NCBI RefSeq assembly: GCF_038051945.1
Contig: NZ_CP150302.1
Span: forward strand, 6,262,001 to 6,326,000
DNA length: 64,000 nucleotides
Direction: 5' to 3'
Origin: Paenibacillus sp. FSL H3-0469
Lineage (GTDB): Bacteria; Bacillota; Bacilli; Paenibacillales; Paenibacillaceae
Position 1 is the stretch's first letter, and every line of letters starts with the position of its first letter. Below are positions 1 to 7,853 of this stretch, in pieces. Both the position numbers and the translations under genes were made by a program. The notes below the pieces were generated by a model. It was given only the letters and a program-made list of their open reading frames with translations. It was not told the origin of the DNA and made no database searches.

Positions 1-656
1 GAGTGAATACCCATAAAGGAACGATCTTCCTGGGGTTGATTCTATGCGCGGCTGCCGGAATGACGAGTCAAAGTCCATCCGGCATAGCAGAACCGCAGGA
101 GATATGCCGCTTGGCCGGAAGGCTGGCTGAGTATCCGCTGCGGGCACAATTGGCAGACATCCTGGAGGAGACGCAACATGCAAGCACAGGCGGACGCGCG
201 TACAGGGAGTGGGGAATTAGAGGGATACGGGGCGAAGTTATAGACGGATTTCCGTCCATTCTTCAGCAGGGCTTGCCTGCCTTGCGTGAGGCGCTTCAAC
301 AAGGAGCGGATCTGCGGACGGCGCAGATCCACTCCTTGTTATCATTGATGACTGTGGTACAGGATACCACGCTGCTGAACCGCAATTTCGACAGGACAAG
401 GATTGACTATACTCAGAAGAGTGCCTTAGCGGCGTTGGACCGGGGGAGTCTGTTCACCTCTGAGGGCAGAGCCTATATCCGCACCATGGAGGAGGATTTC
501 CGTCTCCGTTCCCTATCTCCCGGCGGATCAGCCGATCTGCTGGCCATGACGCTTGCTTTGCATTTGTGGACTGAGAATCAGGGGGAGGAAAGAGTGTGGC
601 GAACGATTCCGCTGTGTCAGCCATCCTTCGTGACCGGGAGCGCCTCCATGAGCTAA
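1..656 (+). CDS. citG: Triphosphoribosyl-dephospho-CoA synthase, C-terminal part (CitG)
   Basis: The gene enters from the left edge. The GTG at position 3 is an internal valine codon, because the residues after it (NTHKGTIFLG) belong to the conserved CitG core motif GxNTHKGxIF, which lies well inside the protein. The C-terminal signature LSPGGSADLLA is also present. In known CitG proteins the enzyme makes 2'-(5''-triphosphoribosyl)-3'-dephospho-CoA from ATP and dephospho-CoA, the precursor of the citrate-lyase acyl-carrier prosthetic group; it is cytosolic. About 217 residues are visible and roughly the first 60-80 are probably missing. The end overlaps citX by 61 bp, so the two are translationally coupled. 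What is odd is the company: no citrate-lyase subunits are seen here, and the downstream genes are ATP-grasp ligases and an SbnB-like enzyme. Family assignment is firm; the acyl carrier served is unknown. Confidence 0.85.
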   Translation, partial: VNTHKGTIFLGLILCAAAGMTSQSPSGIAEPQEICRLAGRLAEYPLRAQLADILEETQHASTGGRAYREWGIRGIRGEVIDGFPSILQQGLPALREALQQGADLRTAQIHSLLSLMTVVQDTTLLNRNFDRTRIDYTQKSALAALDRGSLFTSEGRAYIRTMEEDFRLRSLSPGGSADLLAMTLALHLWTENQGEERVWRTIPLCQPSFVTGSASMS

Positions 657-1114
657 GAGAGGCCAGGTATCCGGCAGAAGGCTCGCTGATACAGATTATG
701 ATGAATATTCCGGGGCCGGATAAGAAGCTGGCTGTTGCCTATGAATTATTCGAGCTCTGTATGGAGGCTTTACAGGAAGCTCTGGCGGTTGCAGCTTATA
801 AGATACTTATGCTTGAGCGGATCGAGCTGGCGCTTGGTCCGGTAGCTTATCTTCAGGTATCTGCGGATGCGGCGGAATTGAAGCAATTCTGTCTGTCCTT
901 TGAACTGGAGCATCCGCTTAGCGCGTATTGGGATATGGATATTTATGATTCATCGGGAAAAGCAATGGGCAGGCATGAGCTGGGTGCTCCTTCACGCCGC
1001 TGTTATCTGTGCGGGCAGCCTGCTAAAGTGTGCGGATTCCTGCAGCGTCATTCGCCGGAGGAATTAATCGGACGCATGGCTGCTGATCTGGCGGCAAGGA
1101 AGGCCATCACATGA
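596..1114 (+). CDS. citX: Holo-[acyl-carrier-protein] synthase CitX-like
   Basis: CitX-family phosphoribosyl-dephospho-CoA transferase of 172 residues, the usual length. Known members attach the CitG product to a serine of the citrate lyase acyl carrier protein CitD. The C-terminal motif RRCYLCGQPAKVC followed by H and EEL is the family's cysteine-containing signature. The start is GTG at 596, preceded by GGGGAGGAA. This start lies inside citG, and the stop overlaps the next start (ATGA at 1111-1114), so the gene sits in a tightly coupled operon. No citD, citE or citF is visible, although they could lie to the left of the window. The carrier protein could belong to a biosynthetic pathway rather than citrate fermentation; that is inference from the neighbours. 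Confidence 0.82.
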   Translation: MANDSAVSAILRDRERLHELREARYPAEGSLIQIMMNIPGPDKKLAVAYELFELCMEALQEALAVAAYKILMLERIELALGPVAYLQVSADAAELKQFCLSFELEHPLSAYWDMDIYDSSGKAMGRHELGAPSRRCYLCGQPAKVCGFLQRHSPEELIGRMAADLAARKAIT

Positions 1115-2349
1115 ATCTTTTCCGAAACCTAAAGGTGCCCCGGCCGGTGTTTGCCATTTGCCTGAACACGCTGATTACCCATCTTGGCTTCTACGCCATG
1201 ACGGCGATATTAACGGTCTATCTGTCTCAGGTCAAAGGATTGCCTCTGTCGGTTACCGCTGTAGTTACCATGATCTTCACCGTGTCTTACCGCAGTGCGA
1301 GGTTCCTTACCGGACCCTTGCTGGACAATATGGACCCGTTCAAATGCATGTGGTTCGGCTGCCTGCTAACAGGCGTCTCCATCGCAATGGTGGATTTCTG
1401 GCAGTCGCCGCTTTTGATTACAATCCAGCTTATCATTGCCGGGATCGGCTACTCGGTCAGGGGCTTGTCCTCCAAGGCTTCTTTATCCTTCGTGGGGAGT
1501 AAGGATGGCAATGCCCTGTTTTATTTTGCGAATTCCAATATGTATACGAACGGTGCGGCCATTGCCGGGCCGTTAATCGGCTCCTTTCTGCTGACTAGCT
1601 CCTTGAAAAGCTTCACGTTGACCTTCGTTGGAGGGTTCTATGTTGCGGGTGCTATCCTGCTCACTATCTTCCCGCCCGGGTGCAGTCTGCTTGACCAGGA
1701 ACGGAAGCCGGTAAGCTTCTGGAAAGGATATCAGACCGTTCTGCTCGATAAAAGCTTCCGTAAAGTGCTGCTGTTCAATATGATCGGCTGCTTTTTCTTT
1801 ACCCAATTGTTCAATTCCTTTCCTTATTTAATCGGCACTTATTATAACGCACCGGAAAGGCTGGGGAGTCTGCTTATGCTGAACGGAATCCTCGTGGTGC
1901 TGCTGCAGATTCCGTTCGGGCGCTGGATGAATACAGCGTTGTCAGGCCAGCGTGAGGGATACCGGCTGACTCTGGCGTTTCTGCTATTCAGCGTTTCTTT
2001 TTCAATGAATGCGGTCATTGGCTCGATCTGGGGCTATTACGTATTCGTCGCGTTGTTCACCCTTGCAGAAATGTTATTCATACCCACGATAGATGCTTAT
2101 GTCTCTAACGCTGCCCATCCGGATCTGCGTATCACGTATTTCAGTGTCATCGGATTGTCCACGGCCCTTGGCGAAGGAATCGGTGTATATACCGGGCTGC
2201 AATTCATACATATGTGGAGCATCTACGGAGAGTTGTCCTACTTCTGGTTATCATTAGCCGTTCTGTCCGGGCTGTCCCTTGTACTATACGTGATGTTAAA
2301 CCGGTCACCTGTTCATAACAAAGAGGAGGGGAAACTGTGGCGATATTAA
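1111..2349 (+). CDS. MFS transporter, likely exporter of the operon's product
   Basis: Major facilitator superfamily protein of 412 residues with about twelve hydrophobic segments spread over its whole length, for example around residues 13-35, 45-65 and 75-95. A motif-A-like stretch (RSARFLTGPLLDNMD) follows the second segment. It starts at ATG 1111, sharing ATGA with the citX stop, and its end overlaps the next gene by 13 bp. Placement among small-molecule assembly genes suggests export of their product, as MFS exporters do in other metallophore clusters, but the sequence does not show substrate or direction. Import is also possible. Confidence 0.8.
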   Translation: MNLFRNLKVPRPVFAICLNTLITHLGFYAMTAILTVYLSQVKGLPLSVTAVVTMIFTVSYRSARFLTGPLLDNMDPFKCMWFGCLLTGVSIAMVDFWQSPLLITIQLIIAGIGYSVRGLSSKASLSFVGSKDGNALFYFANSNMYTNGAAIAGPLIGSFLLTSSLKSFTLTFVGGFYVAGAILLTIFPPGCSLLDQERKPVSFWKGYQTVLLDKSFRKVLLFNMIGCFFFTQLFNSFPYLIGTYYNAPERLGSLLMLNGILVVLLQIPFGRWMNTALSGQREGYRLTLAFLLFSVSFSMNAVIGSIWGYYVFVALFTLAEMLFIPTIDAYVSNAAHPDLRITYFSVIGLSTALGEGIGVYTGLQFIHMWSIYGELSYFWLSLAVLSGLSLVLYVMLNRSPVHNKEEGKLWRY

Positions 2350-3572
2350 TTCTGAATCAAAGGAGGCGGGCCTTCGCTCCTTATCTGAGCTGGCTGGAGG
2401 ATCTGGATGAAGAGGTATACCTGTATACTTCGCCGGCATATGGTGAGACAACGGAGCCCTATGCCCTTGTAGAGGTGTTCGACAACTGGGTGACTAATGA
2501 CCGGGTAGAGATCGATGCGTTACGTTTGTATGAAGATCATCCTTACCGTCTGATTATAGCCCTCGATGAGAGCGATCTGATTCGTGCAGCCCGGCTGCGT
2601 GAACGGCTGCATCTGCCTGGACAACGGCTGGATAGCGCAATTGCCTACAGGGATAAAGCGGTGATGAAAAGCTTGGTCAGCCCGCAGGTATCATGCCCGG
2701 CATTCCGCAGGCTGGCTTCGCCGCTTCAGCTGTATGATTTTGTACGGGAACATGGCTTGCCGGTTGTGGTTAAACCGCTGGATGGTATGGGTTCTATGAA
2801 TACGGATATTATACGGACCCCGGAGCAATTGAATGGTGTATGGGAACGCGGCCTTGGCAGCGGCTTAATGGTTGAAGCCTATGTTGAGGGAGAGATGTAT
2901 GAGATTGATGGTCTGATGATGGGCCAGGAGATCCGCTTTGCTTCTGTGGGCAAATATTCCTGCAAGCCGCTGGAGATTCTCCAGCAGGATTGCTTCGTGG
3001 AATTGCTCAGCCCCGGCTGCGCGCTGTATGAGCGGCTGGTTCATGAAGTTCAGCAGGTCATTGAAGCCCTGCCCTCACCGGGAATCTCAACCTTTCATTG
3101 TGAAATGTTCCATACTCCGGAGGATGAATGGGTATTCTGTGAAATTGCCAGCCGGACCGCAGGCGGACGGATCAGTGAATCTGTCAGTGCCATGTACGGC
3201 GTGGATCTGAACCGGGAATGGGTCCGGGCGCAATGCGGTCTGCCGCTGAAGCTGCCGGCGCCAAGGCCGTCACAGGTAGCGGGGGTATATCTAATGCCGA
3301 AGCGTCCCGGGACAGTAAAGGCTATTCCGCAGACGCTGCCTTTTGAATGGGTGAAGGAATATGTTCCCCGCGTCAGAGAAGGCGAGCAGCTGGACGCGGC
3401 CCATTCCAGCGTGGATGCCGTGATGACCGTAATCATCGTTGGCGAGAATTCGGCGTCGCTGCAAGCCAGGCTGTCACAATTGCGGCGGTATCTGGAGCAT
3501 GAAGTGCAAATACTGCCCGCTTACAAGGAGGATGCAACTCATGAAGCACCTGTTATTAGTAGAAAGCAATGA
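2337..3572 (+). CDS. ATP-grasp domain protein (first ligase)
   Basis: ATP-grasp superfamily protein of 411 residues. The fold is shown by VVVKPLDGMGSMNT (nucleotide-binding loop, about residue 142 onward), MVEAYVEGEMYEIDG, and the metal-binding ending FCEIASRTAGGRI. ATP-grasp enzymes join a carboxylate to an amine or thiol through an acyl phosphate. The substrate cannot be read from the sequence. The N-terminal 90 residues form a pre-ATP-grasp domain and the last 80 residues a small accessory domain. The start is GTG 2337 after GAGGAGG, inside the end of the transporter gene, and the 3' end overlaps the next ATP-grasp gene by 32 bp. With the second ligase and an SbnB-like enzyme it probably builds amide bonds to 2,3-diaminopropionate (inference). 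Confidence 0.83.
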   Translation: MAILILNQRRRAFAPYLSWLEDLDEEVYLYTSPAYGETTEPYALVEVFDNWVTNDRVEIDALRLYEDHPYRLIIALDESDLIRAARLRERLHLPGQRLDSAIAYRDKAVMKSLVSPQVSCPAFRRLASPLQLYDFVREHGLPVVVKPLDGMGSMNTDIIRTPEQLNGVWERGLGSGLMVEAYVEGEMYEIDGLMMGQEIRFASVGKYSCKPLEILQQDCFVELLSPGCALYERLVHEVQQVIEALPSPGISTFHCEMFHTPEDEWVFCEIASRTAGGRISESVSAMYGVDLNREWVRAQCGLPLKLPAPRPSQVAGVYLMPKRPGTVKAIPQTLPFEWVKEYVPRVREGEQLDAAHSSVDAVMTVIIVGENSASLQARLSQLRRYLEHEVQILPAYKEDATHEAPVISRKQ

Positions 3573-4782
3573 GTCTATCGCAGGTATCCAGGCTTGCAAG
3601 GAGCTGGGGTACACTGTCACGTTGCTGACCCAGAATATTCAGCATTACCTGAAGGGCCAGCCGCTGGAGTCCCACCCGCTCCGGTTGGTAGATTACATTC
3701 ATGAAGTGGACACCTTTAATGAAGAAGCTGTGGTTGACTTTGTCAAAGAGTACCATCAAGCGTATCCCTTGACCGGAGTGATGTCCTTTGCAGAATTCTA
3801 TGTGGTGCAGGCAACGGCTGCTGCGCATGCGGTTGGTGTGCCGACCATGCACCCGCTGGCTGCCAAGAATGCCCGGAATAAATATAGATCCAGAGAAATC
3901 TGCGTTCAGAGCGGTGTGCCGGTTCCCCGTTCGCTGCTCGCAGGCAGTGCGGAGGAAGCTTGCCAACATGCCCATTCCATGGGTTATCCCTGTATCGTTA
4001 AGCCGTGTGACGGGGCTATGAGTATTGGGGTAGTCTTTGTCAACAATGAGCGAGAGCTGCGCCAGGCTTACGAGAGTTATGTGAACAACAGGGATTTCGG
4101 GCGTAATCTCTATGGAAGTACGGATGTGCTCATTGAGGAATACGCAGCCGGGCCACTGGTCAGTGTGGAGATGGTTACTTATCAGGGGCAGGATCACCTG
4201 ATCGGGATTACGGACCGCCGTCTGGTTGGATTCCCCTATTTTGTAGAGACGGGTGCCAGCTTTCCGGTTCAGCTAAGCCATGAGGCAGAGATCGTTGACG
4301 TGGTCCGCAGGGGACTGCATGCACTTGGGGTTGACTTTGGCCCCACACATACAGAGGTTGCTCTCACTCCTGAAGGCCCTAAGATTATTGAATTCAATCC
4401 GCGGATGGTGGGCGGGCCTGTTCCGGAGATGATTAAATACGCAACGGGCATTGACCTGGCGCGCGAAGTGCTTCGTATGCATATGGGGGAGGCCCCGGAG
4501 TTGACGCCAAGCGTCTCACGCGGCGCTGCTTCACGGGAATTCTGTTCGCCGGTTGACGGCAGGCTGATCGAGGTTACGGGGCTTAAGGAATTAGAGGGAC
4601 GTGCGGACATTCTGCGGTCGCATTTCATTGCTGCAGGGCGCGAGGTGTCCTTTCCGAGATCTAATTTTGACTGGATTGGCCGAGTGATGGTTGGAGGGGA
4701 CGATGCAGCGCAGGCGGAGCAGAAATGCGGCGAAATACAGAATACGATCGGCTTGCACATTGCAGCCAGACCTATAAGCTGA
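3541..4782 (+). CDS. ATP-grasp domain protein (second ligase)
   Basis: Second ATP-grasp protein, 413 residues from ATG 3541. That start has AAGGAGG nine bases upstream; a longer reading frame from 3439 lacks such a site and starts with unrelated-looking sequence. Visible elements are the N-terminal Rossmann-like MKHLLLVESNESIAGIQACK, the ATP loop YPCIVKPCDGAMSIGV, IEEYAAGPLVSVEM, and the metal site KIIEFNPRMVGGPVPEM. This arrangement resembles amino-acid and peptide ligases of the carbamoyl-phosphate synthase/BtrJ-type ATP-grasp group. Substrates are not evident. It is quite different from its neighbour, so the pair is not a recent duplication and probably catalyses two separate condensations. 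Confidence 0.84.
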   Translation: MKHLLLVESNESIAGIQACKELGYTVTLLTQNIQHYLKGQPLESHPLRLVDYIHEVDTFNEEAVVDFVKEYHQAYPLTGVMSFAEFYVVQATAAAHAVGVPTMHPLAAKNARNKYRSREICVQSGVPVPRSLLAGSAEEACQHAHSMGYPCIVKPCDGAMSIGVVFVNNERELRQAYESYVNNRDFGRNLYGSTDVLIEEYAAGPLVSVEMVTYQGQDHLIGITDRRLVGFPYFVETGASFPVQLSHEAEIVDVVRRGLHALGVDFGPTHTEVALTPEGPKIIEFNPRMVGGPVPEMIKYATGIDLAREVLRMHMGEAPELTPSVSRGAASREFCSPVDGRLIEVTGLKELEGRADILRSHFIAAGREVSFPRSNFDWIGRVMVGGDDAAQAEQKCGEIQNTIGLHIAARPIS

Positions 4783-4795
4783 GGAGGCCTTGAGC

Positions 4796-5770
4796 ATGTT
4801 ATACTTAAATACTGCAAATTTACAGAGCATACAGCTTCCCTGGAAGAGGAGTGTCGATACCATACGGAGTGCTGTCCAAGTGATGGCAGCGCATGAATTC
4901 TCCCAGCCTATTAAACCCTATTTGCTCTTCGATAAAGATCCAAGCAGCCGGATTATTGCCATGCCTGCTTATGTGGGCGGAGAGATCGGGATGGCAGGCA
5001 TCAAGTGGATCGCCAGCTTTCCCGGTAACCATGCCAGGCAGCTTCCCCGTGCCCACTCGGTGACGATCCTGAATGATTCCGGCAGCGGCAAGCCTGTGGC
5101 TATCATCAACAGTCCGCTTATCTCCGGGATTCGCACGGCTTCGGTCAGCGGGCTGATGATTCAGGAATATGAGAAGGTACACCCTTTTGCCGATAACATT
5201 ATTGCCGGTATCGTCGGGTTCGGGCCGATCGGTCAGCTCCATCTGTCGATGCTGAGTCAGCTGCTCGGGGACCGGCTGGAGGAGGTTCGGATCTTTGATC
5301 CGAATCAAGATATGCTGCAGCCTATCCCGGAAGAGCTTGGGACAAGGGTGCGGCCTGTGAATTCCTGGGAGGAAGCCTACGAAGGGGCCGATCTGTTCAT
5401 TACCTGTACCATTTCCAGCTCCGGTTATATTGACCGCAAGCCCAAAGAACAGAGTCTGCTGCTGAACGTGTCTCTGCGCGATTTCACCCCGGCGATCTTA
5501 AGCCACACCTCTGCCATTATTGTCGATGACTGGGATGAAGTATGCCGTGCGAATACGGATATTGAACATATGCATCATCAAAGAGGGCTGCGGAAGCAAG
5601 ACACGGCGTCCATCATCGAGGTGGTCTGCGGCAACGCACTGGCGAAATTCCCGAAGGAGGAAGCGGTCATGTTCAATCCGATGGGAATGGCTGTCTTTGA
5701 TATTGCCATTGGGTCACTATATTATCGTGAAGCACTGAATCGCGGGTGTGGTCAGGAGCTGGAGGAGTAG
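4796..5770 (+). CDS. sbnB: SbnB-like 2,3-diaminopropionate synthase (ornithine cyclodeaminase family)
   Basis: Protein of 324 residues in the ornithine cyclodeaminase/mu-crystallin superfamily, closest in pattern to SbnB. In staphyloferrin B biosynthesis SbnB oxidatively cleaves N-(1-amino-1-carboxy-2-ethyl)-glutamate to L-2,3-diaminopropionate and 2-oxoglutarate with NAD+. Visible features are GIKWIASFPGN, the Rossmann motif IVGFGPIGQLHL, and the IRTASVSGL segment typical of the family. ATG 4796 lies eight bases after GAGGAGG; an upstream in-frame TTG at 4790 is too close to the site. The partner SbnA (phosphoserine-dependent synthase) is not in the window. It is the last gene of the operon and is followed by a strong terminator. 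Function by family is likely; the final metabolite is unknown. Confidence 0.8.
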   Translation: MLYLNTANLQSIQLPWKRSVDTIRSAVQVMAAHEFSQPIKPYLLFDKDPSSRIIAMPAYVGGEIGMAGIKWIASFPGNHARQLPRAHSVTILNDSGSGKPVAIINSPLISGIRTASVSGLMIQEYEKVHPFADNIIAGIVGFGPIGQLHLSMLSQLLGDRLEEVRIFDPNQDMLQPIPEELGTRVRPVNSWEEAYEGADLFITCTISSSGYIDRKPKEQSLLLNVSLRDFTPAILSHTSAIIVDDWDEVCRANTDIEHMHHQRGLRKQDTASIIEVVCGNALAKFPKEEAVMFNPMGMAVFDIAIGSLYYREALNRGCGQELEE

Positions 5771-5774
5771 CGGC

Positions 5775-5809
5775 AAGATCAGCAAGATCAGCAAGATCAG
5801 AAGATCAGC
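5775..5809 (+). repeat. Short tandem repeat, four copies of AAGATCAGC
   Basis: Four head-to-tail copies of the 9-mer AAGATCAGC lie directly after the sbnB stop; the third copy lacks the last base. They fall between the stop codon and the terminator hairpin, so they are in the 3' untranslated part of the operon. No function is evident; slippage expansion is the simplest origin. Confidence 0.8.
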
Positions 5810-5819
5810 ACAACAAGTA

Positions 5820-5861
5820 GCCGGGCCGGATGAGAGATGCTCTTGTCCGGCCCGGCTTTTT
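5820..5861 (+). terminator. Rho-independent terminator of the citG-sbnB operon
   Basis: An 11-bp perfect stem, GCCGGGCCGGA paired with TCCGGCCCGGC, with a 15-base loop and a following run of five T. It ends the rightward operon. Confidence 0.9.
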
Positions 5862-5878
5862 GCTGTCTCGTAGTTAGA

Positions 5879-6085
5879 CTAAGGATTCTTGCGGTGCTTC
5901 TTCTCTTCGGAGTCTGGTGCAAGGCCAGGAGCTGCTACCTCCGGGTCATTTCCCAGCACGGCGCCTACGATCTCATCCAGCTTGTCTGTTTCAGATTGGC
6001 CGTCCGCCGGACTGGATTCGCCCTCCGGGATCGGGTGGACACCTGCGGTGCGTCCGTCGAGCGGAGCTTTTTGATCATCCTTCAT
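5879..6085 (-). CDS. Small acidic hypothetical protein
   Basis: Reading frame of 68 residues on the minus strand, preceded by AAGGGAG at good spacing before ATG 6085. The product is hydrophilic and rich in D, E, G, P and A, ends in a basic KKHRKN cluster, and has no membrane segment, signal peptide or recognisable domain. It is probably disordered. I do not recognise the family. The clear ribosome binding site and the fit between the operon terminator and the MerR gene support it as a real gene, but nothing points to a role. Confidence 0.5.
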   Translation of the reverse strand: MKDDQKAPLDGRTAGVHPIPEGESSPADGQSETDKLDEIVGAVLGNDPEVAAPGLAPDSEEKKHRKNP

Positions 6086-6189
6086 TTGTAAGTCTCCCTT
6101 CTAAGTGCAGGTTCTGTCTTAGGATGTGTCTGCGATAACTGTTCTATGTAACGATAACCGCAGCGGAGACTGGTGAACCACCCGGCTGG

Positions 6190-6582
6190 TTAGGATTGGC
6201 GGACCACTTCCATACTCTTTTCCAGGGCAGTCTTATAATAGTGGCATTTATGGTCTATGACTTCCATCGTTTTTCTTAATTCCTCCATCTGCGCTTCTAC
6301 GGAAGCCTTCCGCTCCAGGAACATGTCGTATCGGCGCTGCAGGGTGGAATCTCCTTCGGAGCACCATTCAATGAAATGCTTAATCTCTTTGATGGGCATC
6401 CCGGAGGCCTTCAGGCATTCAATGATCTTCAGGGCCTCCATGTCGGAGGGCTTGAATACACGTTTGCCGCTGGGAGTTCTCTCTATAGAAGGGAGCAGGC
6501 CCTCTTTGTCATAGTAACGCAGGGTATGCGGGGTCATGTTGAAATGCGCTGCGGCTTCGCTTATGGAATAGGTCTTCATCAT
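6190..6582 (-). CDS. MerR-family regulator, AdhR/NmlR-like
   Basis: MerR-type regulator of 130 residues. The N-terminal winged helix-turn-helix reads YSISEAAAHFNMTPHTLRYYDKEG, up to about residue 70, followed by a coiled-coil dimerisation helix (residues 80-120). A cysteine at position 56, in IIECLKASGM, corresponds to the conserved redox or aldehyde-sensing cysteine of the AdhR/NmlR group, and W-C-S-E near residue 93 is also typical. The gene is divergent from an alcohol dehydrogenase, and the shared intergenic region has a palindrome inside a 19-bp promoter spacer, so it very likely controls that gene in response to aldehydes or other electrophiles. The start may be ATG 6582 or 6579; AGGAGA is close upstream. 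Confidence 0.88.
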   Translation of the reverse strand: MMKTYSISEAAAHFNMTPHTLRYYDKEGLLPSIERTPSGKRVFKPSDMEALKIIECLKASGMPIKEIKHFIEWCSEGDSTLQRRYDMFLERKASVEAQMEELRKTMEVIDHKCHYYKTALEKSMEVVRQS

Positions 6583-6609
6583 CGTTCTCCTGTCCTGGAT
6601 ATTTCGGGC

Positions 6610-6640
6610 TTGACTTAGAGTTAACTTTAAGGAATATTAT
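6610..6640 (+). promoter_or_regulatory. MerR-type promoter with operator for the adh gene
   Basis: TTGACT at 6610-6615 and TATTAT at 6635-6640 are separated by 19 bp, the over-long spacer that MerR activators correct by DNA distortion. The spacer is filled by the near-perfect palindrome CTTAGAGTTAACTTTAAG (6614-6631, centred on GTTAAC), which resembles described AdhR/NmlR operators. It reads toward the alcohol dehydrogenase. Confidence 0.8.
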
Positions 6641-6697
6641 AAGCTTTGTAAAGCTTAAGGAATGATGTCTACTATTCTATTGAAAAGAGGTCTCACT

Positions 6698-7747
6698 ATG
6701 ATACAAGTTAATGCACATGCTGCATTCAGCCAGGAAGGCCCGTTCAAGCTGACTACGATTGAACGCCGGGAGCTGCTGCCGCAGGATGTTCTGATCGAGA
6801 TTAAATACGCCGGTATTTGCCATTCCGATATTCATACCGTCCGCGGGGAGTGGGGACCGGTGAAATATCCGCTTGTTCCGGGGCATGAGATTGCAGGTAT
6901 TGTCAGCCAGATCGGTTCTGGAGTGACGAAATATGCTGTTGGCGACCGTGTCGGGGTAGGCTGTATGGTCGATTCCTGCGGAGAGTGCAGCAGCTGCCGG
7001 CAAGGCGAGGAGCAATATTGTCTGGAGGGGAACACAGGAACCTATGGAGCGACTGACCGCCACGGGCACTATACACAAGGCGGATATTCCACACATATCG
7101 TTGTCACTGAAGACTTCGTGGTGCGGATTCCCGACAGCCTTCCGCTTGACGCTGCTGCACCGCTGTTGTGTGCCGGAATCACTACTTACTCACCACTGCG
7201 CCACTGGGGAGCTGCTCCCGGCAAAAAGGTAGCTGTAGTGGGTCTCGGCGGGCTGGGGCATATGGCAGTGAAAATTGCTCATGCCATGGGGGCTGAGGTT
7301 ACGGTGTTATCCCAATCCCTGAAGAAGAAGGAAGACGGCCTGCAATTGGGCGCAGATCATTATTATGCCACCAGTGATCCGGAGACATTCAAGCAGCTGG
7401 CCGGTTCCTTCGACCTGATCATTAATACGGTCAGTGCGCAGGTAAATATCAATGCCTTCCTGTCACTCCTGGCGCTGGACGGGACGTTGGTGAATGTCGG
7501 TGCGCCTGCTGATCCTTTGGCTGTTAACGCCTTCTCGCTGATCGGTCACCGCCGTTCCTTTGCCGGTTCGATGATCGGGGGAATCCGCGAGACACAGGAG
7601 ATGCTTGATTTCTGCGCTGAACATCAGATCGCTTCCGAGATCGAAGTGATTTCGGCTGACCAGATCGATGAAGCCTGGGAGCGTGTGCTGGCCTCGGATG
7701 TGCGTTACCGGTTTGTGATTGATATCAGCACGATGGGGAAGGCATAA
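6698..7747 (+). CDS. Zinc-dependent alcohol dehydrogenase, NAD(P)-dependent
   Basis: Medium-chain zinc alcohol dehydrogenase of about 349 residues, of the cinnamyl-alcohol/YahK-AdhA subfamily. Catalytic zinc ligands are in GICHSDIH and GHEIAG; the structural zinc site is CGECSSCRQGEEQYC; the dinucleotide fold motif is VGLGGLGHMAVK. Such enzymes reduce aldehydes to alcohols in the cytosol. ATG 6698 follows AAAGAGG with seven bases between, so I prefer it to an ATG at 6662 that has no site. It is regulated, by inference, by the divergent MerR protein through the promoter at 6610-6640, fitting an aldehyde detoxification role. Confidence 0.9.
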   Translation: MIQVNAHAAFSQEGPFKLTTIERRELLPQDVLIEIKYAGICHSDIHTVRGEWGPVKYPLVPGHEIAGIVSQIGSGVTKYAVGDRVGVGCMVDSCGECSSCRQGEEQYCLEGNTGTYGATDRHGHYTQGGYSTHIVVTEDFVVRIPDSLPLDAAAPLLCAGITTYSPLRHWGAAPGKKVAVVGLGGLGHMAVKIAHAMGAEVTVLSQSLKKKEDGLQLGADHYYATSDPETFKQLAGSFDLIINTVSAQVNINAFLSLLALDGTLVNVGAPADPLAVNAFSLIGHRRSFAGSMIGGIRETQEMLDFCAEHQIASEIEVISADQIDEAWERVLASDVRYRFVIDISTMGKA

Positions 7748-7790
7748 GGATTTAGAAGCGCAAGCTCCTTCACCTATATTGTCAAAAGAA

Positions 7791-7831
7791 ACAGCCTGCG
7801 GGAATGGAACTACTCCATTCCCGCAGGCTGT
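7791..7831. terminator. Bidirectional terminator hairpin between convergent genes
   Basis: Perfect 18-bp inverted repeat beginning ACAGCCTGCGGGAATGGA with a loop of six bases, lying between the convergent dehydrogenase and GH27 genes. The A-rich left flank gives a U-rich tail for the leftward transcript; the rightward tail is weaker. Confidence 0.75.
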
Positions 7832-7853
7832 TGGTATTTCTGCTGAGCTTCTC

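Noticed and set aside
1..1114. Ordinary citrate fermentation locus
   Set aside because: CitG and CitX alone do not show it; no citrate-lyase subunit, citrate transporter or oxaloacetate decarboxylase is visible, and the operon continues into ATP-grasp and SbnB-like genes. It stays possible only for the part beyond the left edge.
3439..3540. Upstream extension of the second ATP-grasp gene
   Set aside because: It overlaps the first ATP-grasp gene in another frame, lacks a ribosome binding site, and the AAGGAGG before ATG 3541 decides the start.
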